From Otis tarda (taxonomy: Eukaryota; Chordata; Aves; Otidiformes; Otididae): a stretch of DNA of 64,000 bases. The position numbers and the translations under genes were made by a program. Position 1 is the first letter of the stretch. The number at the start of each line of letters is the position of its first letter. Below are positions 38,001 to 49,501 of this stretch, one piece after another. Location of the stretch: positions 133,950,190-134,014,189 of the forward strand of contig CM048553.1 in the NCBI GenBank assembly GCA_026413225.1. The letters are read 5' to 3'. The notes under the pieces are model-generated. The model searched no databases. It worked only from the letters and a program-made list of their open reading frames with translations, and was not told the DNA's origin.

Positions 38001-41000
38001 AGACCATTAAAGGAGTTTAATGTAGATTATGTGAATTTTCTCTTAGATTTGTTACAGATGTCCCTAGAATTTGTCTGTACTATTGAACAAAGATCTCCTT
38101 TAACATTGATGCTCATGTATGATTCCGCTTTTTGAGTATTTTGCCATTTTAATTATGTCATAGCCAAATAAATTCCAGTTGCTGGTAAAATGATTTGAGC
38201 AATCTGAATTCGTATTAGAAACAAAGATAAAAATATCTGGAAATGATTTGTTTTTTAACTCATCTATGCAATTTAATATGGATTTAACTCTTTGTTGTAA
38301 ACAAGTAGACTACTGTAGGAGTGACTGTACTTATGAACACAATCAAATATGCAGTGTTAAATTTACTGTACATTTCCTGAATTATTCCATGGAATTCAAA
38401 ATGGCACAGACTTGACTAAGACTGGTTCAAAAATTTGGAAGCTGGACTACAGTAGACAGAAGTCTTCCATGCTGGAATTTTCAGGATTAGTTGTTCTTTC
38501 AGTTATAGGTTTATTTCACTGTGTGTCCCATAAAGAAAGTTTTACCATAGGAAGATTTCAACAGCTCCATCTTTAGAGTTCAGCATTTCCATCTGTTAGA
38601 TGAACTCAACCAAAATTCTTCCTCTGCTCTTTGTTCCGTGTTTCTCCTTCTGCAGGTTTCTGTGCTATGTTTTATAGCCTTGGAAGGTTAAGAAAAATAT
38701 ACAGCGTGAATTTTAAATAACAAAAGATTTGAAAGTGACTAAGACTATCATTTGAGTAATGATAATAAAATAACCCACTGGTTATCCACTGTCAAGCACT
38801 GACAGCTGATACATGCTCAGTACGTGGTGAGTTTTGCCAGTTCCATCAGACTGTCTCCATAATGTCATTGCTCATAATTCTATATGCTGTCATTTTGTTC
38901 TGAGACATGAACAATGGCTTTGTTCTATGAAAAGCAAATATTCCCTGTGTTTTGTGTCTTCAGAATAACGGGAGACACTGGTCAAAATAAGTCTGGTCTA
39001 AGTGAAGGCTGCAATAAATTGTCTAGCATTTTATTTTGCTAAGCCTGAAGATCAATAATTATTTGCCAGTCCGTGTGTGGTCAGTCTCTTGTTCTTGCTG
39101 CTAATAATCATACTTGTGGCACTGAACAATTTATATAGCCAGTAATATATCAGCCTGGCAAACAAATATGAATCAGTGAACCTGCTGAAAATTCTATCTG
39201 AAATGCCCTTCCTCCACAAAGCCAGCAGAGCTTAACACAACAAAATAAAGGTCAACAGAACCTCAATTTAAACATTGCTAGTCATCTTTGATTGGTTTTG
39301 ATTCTGAATCACATTAATCAGTGTTAGCCACTGAAATGATCTCTGTATTTCCAGTGTTTCTAATTTGTTCCACTGCAATCCTTAAAAAGAAAGACAATAA
39401 TTTATTCCTTTCCCCTTTGTTTGTCATCTTTTGCTTTCTCCAAATACAGTGTCCAAATTTACTCTTCAGGGTTCCAGAAGCAGATAAAAATCGACATTAG
39501 CATTCCTACAAATACTGCTGCTACTACTACTCCTCACTATTACTATTATTATTTCTGAGTTTAAAGTTACCCTCAGATACACAATAACAGAAGCACAGAA
39601 AATAACAGAGAATCCTAAAGATCACTACTCCCAAATATTAGGATTTTCTTAACGAGAACCATCAGGAAATGCTAAAATTGGGAGGTTTATAAAGGTTTTT
39701 TTCCATTTTGCTGGTGGATAGCTAAGGAAAATGGGACTGAACATCTACAGTATGCAGTGCCTTTTAGCTTAAGGGCCAGTAAAACTGATTAAAAGGGTAA
39801 GAGTAGGGAATACCATAAGCTGAAGAGAAAGAAAGTGACAATAAAGATAAATAGATTTAGTAGGAAGCCAGACTCCTTTTGCTAGTTCACAGAAAATGGA
39901 AGCTGCTTTTATCCGGAGATCTTGCCTGAGTGGATCAAAAGGCACAAAGGTGTTCACTGTTGTCCAATTTGGTTGATTAAATATTCATAGCACAGCTAAA
40001 GGCAAGATTTCGCTCCATTTTAATCAATGGGAACATTGCCATTTTCTGCAATAGGAGCGCTTGTGGTCTGGCTTGCCTAAATGAACAAGATCTATATCCC
40101 TCTGTGCAACATGAATATTCAAAGGCTTCAGGCTCATTTGCAGCTCTATTTTCTATCCATTTGATTATTCAATTGCCTACACATTGTCATCTAGTGACAT
40201 TTCAAATGCTGTATGGTATCTGAGGCATCCAAACAGGGCTAGTACCTGTGTCACAGGACTGACTTAGTGGGACCTGTACCTCCTGGACCAGCAACAGACA
40301 ACCAAGTTGATTGCCCTAGGGCATCTCAAATTACATTAGTTGACTATATTTAGGCAAATGTTTCATTTCAGATTTGCTGACCATAGTCTCCCAGTCTTCT
40401 TCCTCTGCTAATGTGGCTTGCCACTTGATTTAAGTAACAAAAATTGGTGAGAAGTTAATTTTGTTCACAAAGACATATGCAAGGCAGATTACTGCTCTAA
40501 GCACTTGGTGATGGATCCGGCTTCTTTTATCACCTTTATTAGCTCTTCCAAAGTGAGCAGATTCTAAAGTTCATCAATCTCTTCTAGTGTTAATTGACAA
40601 GGCATTTGAACCACCTTACAGTGCAAAAGCAGAAGGGAAGTACTTACTCTCTTGACATTCACTCTCTAACCCAAATTACCTTTCCTTTCTCTAGCAGGGC
40701 CTGCATACTGCTCACTCAGTTATGTAGGCATTTTGGCAACAGCATGAGAGCTCTTCCTTTGATGTCTGTCAAGGGTCTGTGTCAGTAGCAATAAGGACAC
40801 TTCCTTTGCTAGTGTAACTTGACATATGCCCAATGAAATCACCTAGTACATTAGCTCACCGCTTTTACCCTTGAACTAACAGAAAGAGAAAAAGAATCTT
40901 TGGTTTTAGTGGGTAGCTGAAGCAGATAATATCCTTGGAAAGGAAACATACACCTCTGTTTTTGTGGTTGTTGGAATTGTGTTATTTTTCTTAGCAGCTC

Positions 41001-41617
41001 AGCTTAAAGGAGAGACTAGGTTGGTAAGCATCATCTGCATAGTTTGTTAAGGTCAACAGCAAGACTGGATATCTCTTAAAGTCTACAGTTCAAACATGAA
41101 ATAATTGATTACCACAGACTTAGTGTGAATCTTTTGTCCCACAGCAATTATAATGTGATTTGACAGTTAAAGACAGATTTACTGTTAAGTCTGAAGTTCA
41201 TGGTTGAACAACTCTTGAGTATAAAGATGGAACATGTTTTCAAGTATGTATAAAAGCAAACTTCTGAGTCCCTACTCTGTGCTCTCAGATGCCTAATAAA
41301 GATCAGGCACTAGAAAGAATATAGAGAGGCAGAGTGCCTGGCTTATAGGGAGTTGTTCAAGGAGCTGAATGTTGATGGCTTGATCAGATAACTTAGCAGG
41401 ATAAGGTAAAAGTCTCCAAGTACTTCAACAGTATAACCATGAAAAACTGCAAGGGATTATTAAGGCTGGCAAAAAGGATATAAAAATCACCATGCAAGAC
41501 AGTAACTAATAGCACTGTTTTCAGAGTGTTTTGTACAAAAACTCCTTTATAATGAATGAAATGTTATGATATCAAAATGAGAAAATGAAAAAGAAAGATG
41601 CTCATCTTTATACTGAG
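35099..41617. other. AT-rich unique DNA, no gene seen
   Basis: No gene and no clear repeat over about 6.5 kb. A trinucleotide-rich tract (CTA/ATT) lies at about 39510-39555. The stretch at about 40011-40075 (CTCCATTTTAATCAATGGGA followed by AGGAGC) resembles the centre of the old amniote fold-back repeats, weakly. Open frames are all under 91 codons and lack domains. Confidence 0.55.
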
Positions 41618-42040
41618 CATCCTGGTTGTGGCTAGGATAGAGTTAATTTTCACAAGAAGCTGGTAGGGGACACAGCTGGGATAGCTTACCCAAATTAGCC
41701 AAAGAGATGTTCGATAACATGTGACATCATGCTCAGTACAGAAAGCAGGGATGGCAGTAAGGTGCAGATGTTGCCACTTGGGAGCAAGTTGGGTGTCAGG
41801 ATCCACTGTGAGCTATCGTATTGTGAATCACATCCTTAGTATATCCTATTCTTATATTGTCTTTATTTCTTCCCTCTCTGTTTTCTCTTCCTTTGCTGTT
41901 CTGTTAAGCTGCTTTTATCCCAACCCATGAGCTTCGCCTTTCTTTTTCTCTTGGTTCTCATCCTCATTCTACTTGAGGGATAGGGAGTGAACAAGCAGAC
42001 ACATGATGTTTTAGCTGTTGAGTGGGGCTAAACCACGACA
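41618..42040 (+). mobile_element. Solo LTR, older or deleted copy
   Basis: The 5' end reads CATCCTGGTTGTGGCTAGG, ATAGAGTTAATTTTC, matching the start of the 19044 LTR with the first TG decayed to CA. The 3' end reads GGGGCTAAACCACGACA, matching the other LTR's GGGCTAAACCATCACA. At 423 bp it is shorter than the 630 bp copy, so it is either a related subfamily or a deleted copy. No retroviral interior and no convincing target duplication (flanks CTGAG and CCGTG). The loss of terminal bases suggests it is older than the copy at 19044. Confidence 0.82.
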
Positions 42041-43691
42041 CCGTGGAAGGCTTAAACAGTTACAAGTAATTCCAGAGTTATTCAAAATCACTCAACACGT
42101 CTTTAGACAATTCAGATAGAACTTATTTTTTTGTGGGTTTGTTTTTTTTTTTTTAGAAAGAGAATCAGACCTGAAGCAATGGAAAGAAAGCAGCCAAAAA
42201 GAATTTCAGAAAATATTTTCCAAATGTGAGATCTATTATTCTGAGCAATAATCTTTACAGGGAAACAGTAAGAGACCCACCATTGGCGTCCAAACTCTGG
42301 AGGTTATACTGCAGAAAGTAATCTTGTGCTGACATTGTCATTGACTATGTGATTTAATGTTCAGATTTTTTCCCTTCCTATGTCAAATATCTATTATATT
42401 AAACAAGAACTATCTAACAGGATTCATGCAATTTACCTCGTAAAAGAGAAACTTTGAGCAAGACCATAAATACACCTCTGAGTTTTTATGACATCAAGTT
42501 GCCTTGATTTACTACAGCATCTCTGCAACCCTCTGCAGTACTGCTTGTAATTCAAGGCTGCTCATTGTAATATGTAACAAATATTTTACTTTTTTGTCTT
42601 CAGTATGTGTGAAATGGTTAATTAGCATGAATCCAAGATAAATCCTGGCATTTTTTAATGTATATGCTAGTTATTTTTGTTAAGTTAGGCTTAACTGCTG
42701 TAGGGTCCAGTCTCAGGGCTGTTTAGAGAATTTTCCCAGACGTCTGTACTGCTTTGTCTGCATGAGTACTAAAGCTGAATGTTCTTGCATTTCCTGTTTA
42801 AATGTTGTTGCCTGGACTAGCCAGATAATTTTCAATTTTGAAGAAACAAACATTTTGCATTTTCCTTTGCTGATGAAACTGTAACAGTTGTATTGTAGTT
42901 TGTATAATCTACTGTAATATAAGCACGTTTTAGATTGCATAACATTTGGCTATGATGATTTCCTTCTTGATTTGAAAATATGACCACTTAGAGTAGAGTA
43001 TTATTGATCACACTATTAGTTATTTCAATCTATTAGGACATTTTAAAATGCAAATATTAGCTAATGCTGCTGTCCAATATATCTCTGAATGATCTCAGTA
43101 CAGTGATCTCAGTAGAAGGATGCATATTTTGATTTACATTTGATTCCATAATTCTTTACTTCAGGGGAACTGTGCTAGAACAACTGAAGAAAAAAAATGT
43201 GATTAATATTTCTCATAAAAAGGAATAAATGGCCAATGGTGCATGAAAGTACCAAGTGGGCATTTAAATACTCTCTACCTATTCGTTTGGCATTTATATG
43301 AAGATTGTGGGTGTAATTCTGATCCTACCTGACAGTAGGTTTTGCTTTGTTAATAATACAGCTTATTTCAATATCTCAGTTTTAGGCATGAACTTAATCT
43401 TTACTTATTTGGAGAAACCATTTCCTTATATACTTTTAGGTCTGCCATTTGCATGCTATAGTAGTTTTAACTTCTAAACTGAGAAGCTGTGTGGCTTATT
43501 TAAATATCTGATATGGTATAACTATAATGAAGTCTCTCTTAACTGACACATCAGTCAGTCTGTGCTTTTAGACTGCAAAGTTTAGACTAATAAGAGACTA
43601 AAATTTCCTATATCAACATTGCCAACCAGTATTTTACATAATCTTTTATTACTTGGGAAACTCCATCCCACCCAGCTGGGGATATGCTTGT
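42041..43691. other. AT-rich unique DNA, no gene seen
   Basis: Nothing recognised. A T-rich tract occurs near 42126-42156. Confidence 0.6.
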
Positions 43692-44025
43692 TCATAGAAT
43701 CATAGGAATGTTTAGGTTGGAAGGGACCTTTAAAGATCATCTAGTTCCAGCCTCTTTACCGTGGACAGGGACACCTTCCACTAGACCAGGTCACTCAAAA
43801 CCCCATCCAACCTGACCTTGAACACTTCCAGGGATGGGGCATCCACAACTTCTCTGGGCAACCTGTTCCTTTGTTGCACCATGGTAATCATAAAAAATTT
43901 CTTCTTTATATTCAATCTAAACCTACCCTCTTTCAGTTTAAGACCATTACCCCTTGTCCTATTGCTACAGGACATGGAAAAAAGTCTCTCTTAATCTTTC
44001 ATATTAATCCCGTATTGGATTTACA
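43692..44025 (-). mobile_element. CR1 LINE, split copy, part 1 (3' end), antisense
   Basis: Starts TTCATAGAATCATAGG, the reverse of a CR1 3' end, and runs through the 3' UTR and ORF2 C-terminus; the minus frame at 43781-43975 keeps RTRGNGLKLKEGRFRLNIKK and LPREVVDAPSLEVF. It becomes hard to align after about 44000 and meets an LTR start at 44026. The same element resumes at 45108. By comparison with the 25494 and 55797 copies, about 110 bp of CR1 is missing between parts 1 and 2. Confidence 0.9.
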
Positions 44026-44862
44026 TGGCGAGGTTTTGGTAACTGGCAGGCTGCAGGGGTGGCTTCTGTGAGAAGATGCCAGAAGCTGTCCCCATGTCAT
44101 ATGGAGCCAGTTCCAGTCATCTCTAAGAAGGATCTGCCACTGGCCAAGGCTGAGACAATCAGTGATGGCGGTAGCGCCTCTGGGATGACACGTTTAAGAA
44201 GGGGAAAAAAACTGCTGCACAACAGCAACTGGGAGAAAGGAGTGAGAATATGTGAGAGAAACAACTCTGCAGACCTCAAGGTCAGTGAAGGAGGAGAGGG
44301 AGAAGGTGCTCTGGGCAGAGAGACTCCCCTGCAGCCCATGGTGAAGACCATGGTGAGGCAGGCACCCCACCATGAGGCAGGCGTGGACGACCCCATGCCG
44401 GGGCAGGAGGATGCCTGAAGGAGGCTATGGCCCTGTGGGAAGTTGATGCTGGAGCAGGCTCCTGGCAGGACCTATCAGCCCAGGGAGAGGAGTCCACACT
44501 GGAGCAGGTTTTTTTCCAGGAGGAGCTGTGGCTGTACAGGGGACCAACACTGGAGCAGTCCATTGCTACGGAAGGACCCATGCTGGAAGAGTTCTTGAAG
44601 AACTCCAGCCTGTAGCAAGGACCCATGTTGGAGAAGTTCATGGAGGACTGTCTTCTGTCAGTGACACTCCACACTGGAGCAGAGGAAGGCATGAGGAGGA
44701 AGAAGTGGCAGAGATAACATGTGATGAACTGATCACAACCCCCATTCCCTGTACCCCTGTACTGCTCATGGGGAGAAGGTAGGGAACTCAGGAGTGAAGT
44801 TGAGCCTGGGAAGAAGGGAGAGGTGAGGGGAAGGTGTTTTAAGATTTGTGCTTATTTCTCAT
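44026..44862 (+). mobile_element. Truncated LTR, class III-like, inside CR1
   Basis: Begins TGGCGAGGTTTTGGTAAC and contains the landmarks of the 10311 and 45473 LTRs in diverged form: CACTGGCCAAGGCTGAG, GCCTCTGGGATGAC, then CGTTTAAGAAGGGG in the TATA position, AAGGTCAGTGAAGGAGG, CCTGCAGCCCATGG, and ATGCCTGAAGGAGGCT. It is therefore a related but distinct subfamily. The 3' end, including the polyadenylation region and the CA terminus, is missing: the sequence stops at TTATTTCTCATTAT and runs straight into an opposite LTR fragment. Confidence 0.82.
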
Positions 44863-44873
44863 TATATAATGAG
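44858..44873. repeat. 16 bp perfect palindrome at an LTR-LTR junction
   Basis: CTCATTATATAATGAG is its own reverse complement and spans the point where the sense and antisense LTR fragments meet. Part of it (CTCATTAT) belongs to the left LTR and part (ATGAGC) to the right LTR. Confidence 0.85.
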
Positions 44874-45107
44874 CATGATGTTTATGGCACGGAATACTCT
44901 CTTTGGCCAGTTTGGGTCAATTATTCTGTCTGTCTTTCTCCCAGCTTCCTGCACATTAGCGAGACTTGGAAAGCCGGACAGTGTCCTTGGTCTCATTAAC
45001 AACAACTCATATCATCAGGGTGTTTATCAACATTCTTCACATACGAAATCCAAAACACACCGGCTACTGAGAGGAAAATTAGCTCCATCCCTGCCAAAAC
45101 CAGGACA
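44863..45107 (-). mobile_element. 5' fragment of an LTR, antisense
   Basis: On the minus strand it starts TGTCCTGGTTTTGGCAGGG at 45107 and follows the first ~245 bp of the LTR at 19044-19673 at over 90 percent by eye, including the GTGAAGAATGTTGATAAACA block. The 3' two-thirds are missing. Its intact 5' end abuts CR1 sequence at 45108, while its broken end faces the broken end of the sense LTR at 44026-44862. Confidence 0.9.
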
Positions 45108-45472
45108 GAGGGTGTTCCAGCCCTCTGATTGATTTCATGGCCCTCCCCTGGACCCAATCTAACAGGTCCATCTCTTTCTTGTGCTGGAGGCCTCAAAGCT
45201 GGAAGCAGTACTCCAGATTGTGTCTCATGAGAGTAGAATAGAGGGGGAGAATCATCTCCCTTTTGATGCCGCCCGGGATATGACTGGCTTTCTGTGCTGC
45301 AAACACACACTCCTGGCTCGTATCCAATTTTTCATCCCCTGTTATCCCAAAGTACTTCTCTGCAGGGCAGCTTTCAATCAATTCATCCCACAGTCTATTG
45401 ATACTGGAGATTGCTCAGTCCAGGTGCAGGACCTTGTACTCGGTCTTTTTGAACTTCACGCAGTTTGCATGG
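45108..45472 (-). mobile_element. CR1 LINE, split copy, part 2, antisense
   Basis: Continues the CR1 of 43692 with GAGGGTGTTCCAGCCCTCTG and the reverse of the ORF2 C-terminal region (minus frame 45193-45381 with [36 protein letters not shown]). It ends at GCAGTTTGCATGG where the LTR at 45473 interrupts it. The CR1 region here corresponds to the end of the reverse transcriptase, where other copies read GGTTTGCATGGGCCCACCTC. Confidence 0.9.
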
Positions 45473-46616
45473 TGTTCTGGTTTTATTTAGTGAGGGGGGG
45501 CTACAGTGGTAGCTTCTGTAGGAAACTGCTGGAAGTTACTCCCCTTTGTTCAGTGGACTCGGCCGGGCCTAGGGCAGACCTGCTGCTGGCCAAGGCCAAG
45601 CCGATTGGTAGCAGAATGTTCCATGATAATGCCTCTGTGATAATGCATGTAAGAAGGAGAAAAACAGGAAAAAAAAAGAATGAAGAGAAGATATGAGGAC
45701 ACTGAGCAGGGGCAGAGAAGGGGAGGCGTGAGCCTTGTGGGCCTTGCAGGCCTCACCCTCTGGCCTCCCACTGGGCCTGACTCGGCCCAGCCCGGCTGCA
45801 AGAAGTGGAGAGAGGAGATGGATGATGTGAAGAGAAACTGAGAAGCTTCTGCCTGCCTGTTGTGAAGAATTTCTTGTGAGAGGAATGGCTGCAGGCGCCA
45901 AGGTCAGTGAAGAAGGAGGGGGAGGAGTAATGCGGCTCCTGGCCAAGACTCCCCTGCAGACTGTGGTGATGACCATGGTGGAGCAGGTTGTCCCCCCGCA
46001 GCCCACGGAGGTCCACGGAGGGGCAGAGATTCACCTGCAGCCTGTGGAGGACGCCACGCCAGAGCAGGTGGAGGCCTGAAGGAGGCTGTGGCCTATGGAG
46101 GGCCCGCTGGGGCAGCTGTTCTAGAGGGACTGCACCCCATGGAAGAGATGACCCACGCCAGAGCAGTTTCACAAAGGACTGTGGCGTATGGGTGGGACCC
46201 CACAAAGGAGCAGAGGAGGAATGTGAGGAGTTCTTCCCCCGACCATGAAGCAGCGGTGTGAAACAACATGTGATGAACTGACCGCGACCCCCATTCCCTC
46301 TTCCCCCTTGTGCCGCTTGGGGCAGGGGGGGGAAGGTGGTAGAGATAATATTAAGCCTGGGAAGAGGGAAGGGTGGGGGGAGGTTATCTTGTTCCCTGTC
46401 TCATTATCCTGCTTTGTTTTTAGTAATAAATGAATAGTTTTTCCCCAAGTCGAGTCTATTTTGTCCGTGACGGTAACTTTAAGGATTTCTCCCTGTCCTT
46501 ATCTCAAACCTCGAGCCTTTTTTCTTATATTATCTCTCCCTATTCTCTCGGAGGGTGTGGGGGGGAGTGAGAGACAGACTGCATAGTCTGGTCCTGATTG
46601 GGGATAAACTACGACA
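45473..46616 (+). mobile_element. Solo LTR, avian class III-like (copy 2), inserted in CR1
   Basis: The element is 1144 bp, starts TGTTCTGG and ends CTACGACA, and is the same family and orientation as 10311-11444. AATAAA lies at 46425-46430. It splits a CR1 cleanly: TTTGCATGG before it and AAGTCCACTTCTCAAGCCTG after it, which are adjacent in CR1. I see no exact 5 bp duplication (CATGG against TATAA), perhaps through mutation. A 67-codon frame (45876-46079) has a same-length counterpart in copy 1 (10714-10917), but the differences between them are nearly all amino-acid changing, which argues against a selected protein. Confidence 0.9.
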
Positions 46617-47142
46617 TATAAGTCCACTTCTCAAGCCTGTCAACGTCCCTCTGAATGTCATCCCTTCCCTCAAGCATATTAACCCCACCACTTAGCTTGG
46701 TGTTGTCCACAAACTTTCTGGGGGTCCACTCAATCCCACTATGTCATTGATGAAAATACTGAACAATATTGGTCCCAGTATGGACCATTGAGGGGCACTC
46801 CTTGTTACTGGTTTCCACTTGGACATTGAGCCATTAAATGTAAATCTTTGGATGTGGTCATCTGGCCAATTTCTTATCCATCTAACAGTCTACCCATCAA
46901 ACCTGTATCTCTACAATTTAAAGGTAAGAATGTTGTGGGGAACCATATCAAAGGCCTTAAATAAGTCCACATAGGTAGCATCAGTTGCTCTTGCCTTGCC
47001 TACTGATGCAGTCACTTCACCCTGGAAGGCCACTAGATTACCTAGACACAATTTGCCCGTTGTGAAGCCATGTCTCTAATCAACTCCTTGTCTTTCATAT
47101 GTCTCGATATGTCTTCTAGGAGGATCTGTTCCATGATTTTTT
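46617..47142 (-). mobile_element. CR1 LINE, split copy, part 3 (5' end), antisense
   Basis: Resumes the CR1 of 45108-45472 with GTCCACTTCTCAAGCCTGTC and continues back through the reverse transcriptase domain, including the reverse of the motif A region near 46955-46975 (AAGGCCTTAAATAAGTCCAC). It stops at AGGATCTGTTCCATGATTTT, corresponding to the KVMEQIL region, where the copy is 5' truncated. The complete interrupted element had about 1.2 kb of CR1, making it one of the two longest CR1 relics here. Confidence 0.9.
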
Positions 47143-49074
47143 ATTAGCACTTCTTGATTCATCTGCAATAAATATGCATGCTGAAATATGAAGTCTTTGA
47201 TCCTAGGATCACATCAAATAAGATACATATTTTAAACTTGTGATTTATAGTTATTAAAAAAAAAAAGGCAGTAAACTGAGTTGATGCTGGGACTTCATGT
47301 TTAAATGAGCTAGTAACTTCCAGATGGAGATAATTATTTTAAGGATAGCAATGTGCACTACAGTTTCTAATATTGAAGCTAGACTGTCTAGGAACATTGT
47401 GGACATTGCTAAACACTACTGTCAGGCACAGGGCAAGGCTGGGCAAGCATAATAGGTAGCCACTATTTACATGTGACTGGCCCTTTTTGTCCCCTTACCC
47501 ATCTATTTCCTCTACTTGTTCCTCCCAGAATTACTTAAATTTCTACCTTTTCCTGCCTGTGTTGCTCTCAAAACATCCTGTAAGGAGCCCTGTGTGGTCC
47601 TAAAATGCTTTTCCCCTGTATCCCATCATGTGTCCCACCCTCAAGCAGCAATCTCCATTAGTCCAAAATGTGATCTGGAAAGCTGCTCCCAATGACTCAT
47701 GGTGATGGATTTCATGCCTGGACGCTGGGGCTGAGGATCTTCTGGACAGCCCTGAAAGGGGCCCAGACAAGGTGCACACTCCTTGAAGGTCCCTATTTTG
47801 GCTTCCTACCTGCCATTGTGCCCCCGTCCTCCTCTGGGCTTGTCATAGTTGTTGATGGGTTGATGCCTCCTGTGGTGGGCCTGGCAGTAGCTGGGGCAGG
47901 GTATTGTTTGGGCTCTCCTCACCTTCCCCACTGTCTTCCTGTGCTCCTTTGTGAGTGTACAAATGAGCTTTTATAACATACAAAACACATGTTATACCAA
48001 GAGCATACTCATAAAGGTGTTTTTCTTTAGTTGCTTTGATGGCTAAAAGGAAGAAGAATGAGTCTAAGGACTGGGCAGTGTCTTGCAGTGTCTTGCTTTC
48101 AGACAAGCAGAAATCTAAGGTCTAATTCTGCCTCCCTCGGTGACCTTAGATAATTGAATCAGTCTTCAATTATCAGTGTCTCAGTTTCTAACAGGAATAT
48201 AAGAAGACATATCAGAATCCCAGGGCGATTCTGAAGATAAGCACATAAGAATCTGGATGATATTCAAATATCAGAACAACTGAGTCAAGGTGAGTTCCAG
48301 CTGTCAAATCAATCGTCAAATACTCTGATGATTGTTATTGACGTTGTGATAGCCCGCAGCATTTTGTATTTTTTGTACTTGTTATTTTCTTGCAGTATTT
48401 TTAGTTGAGTTTTAGCTATGTCTCAGAAAACTGTTCATAGCAATAGTAGAGAAACTCAATGTTCACAAAAATGTTGTGTTTTCTCATAGCATACCTTGAA
48501 ATTATAAATGTTTTCTCTTTTTTACTAAGTACAAAGTTCTGCAAGCTAAAAGCATGCAACATAAAGAACCAAGGGACCTGCAAGATACTATTAATTGAGG
48601 TGTATAACCTCACTGTTCCCTTGTCCATTTATTTCCTTTAATATCAGGCTTGTCTTAGAGGGAAATGAAAAAAGATGCTATGGTCAACCCCGACAACACA
48701 TCTTGTTCTGTAGCTAAATTACTCAACATCAATCATTTAACATCCCACTGTGGAATTCAGTCTAGGTATATATGCGGTTTCTCACTTGCTTGGATTTTGT
48801 TGTTCAGTTAATGCACTTGAGAAAAATGTGACCACTCTAAATAAAAATAAAACCTCCACTATTCAAATCTGTTATGAAGAAACATAGTCTCTGGACATAA
48901 AATGCATAATGATTTACCTCTGTAGATGCGTTACTCAGTACATACTCTAAAGCTTTTAAAATGCAGTTTACCTGGGGATTATACAGAAGTATTTAATGTC
49001 AAATGATCTTTTTCAAGTGATCCTTTTGCTCTTGCTCATTTGACTCATCTTGGTTATGTGACCAGGAGGACTGA
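47143..49074. other. Unique DNA, no gene assigned
   Basis: The part at about 47400-47960 is richer in C and G and holds a 94-codon plus frame (47692-47976) without a recognised domain; the rest is AT-rich. No named repeat. Confidence 0.5.
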
Positions 49075-49284
49075 GTGGACGAGGCACTCTGTAGACAGAT
49101 AAAATCTACCTCAAAATCACAAGCCCTGATCCTTGTGGGAGACTTCAACCATCCTAATATATGTTGGAAGGACTACACAGCAGGGCACAAGCAATCCAGG
49201 AGGTTCCTGGAATGCATGGATGATAACTTCCTTCTGCAAGTGATAGAGGAGCCAATGAGGAGAGATGCTATGCACGTATTTTGA
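49075..49284 (+). pseudogene. CR1 ORF2 endonuclease fragment
   Basis: A 69-codon frame with GDFNHPNICWKD, the conserved GDFN block of apurinic-type LINE endonucleases. It ends at a stop just after the deletion that removes the following EN residues (the expected ILTN and SDH blocks are absent). It is a non-functional fragment. Confidence 0.85.
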
Positions 49285-49501
49285 GAAGTTGTGGCAGTGA
49301 GGTTCCCATCGACTGGAAAAGGGGAAACATAACTCCTATTTTCTAAAAAGGGGAATAATGAAGACTTGGGGAGCTACAGGCTGGTCAGTTTCACCTCTGT
49401 GCCTGGCAAGGTCGTGGAACACATTCTCCAGGAAACCATGCTAAGGCATGGAATATAAAGAGGTGATTGGTGATAGCTAACATGACTTCACTAGGGGTGA
49501 A

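Noticed and set aside
40011..40075. Possible old fold-back repeat around CTCCATTTTAATCAATGGGA
   Set aside because: Only the centre resembles the family; the ends do not pair well, so it is mentioned but not called.
45181..45696. 171-codon plus-strand frame
   Set aside because: It crosses the boundary between a CR1 piece and the LTR at 45473, so it is a chance fusion of two mobile elements.
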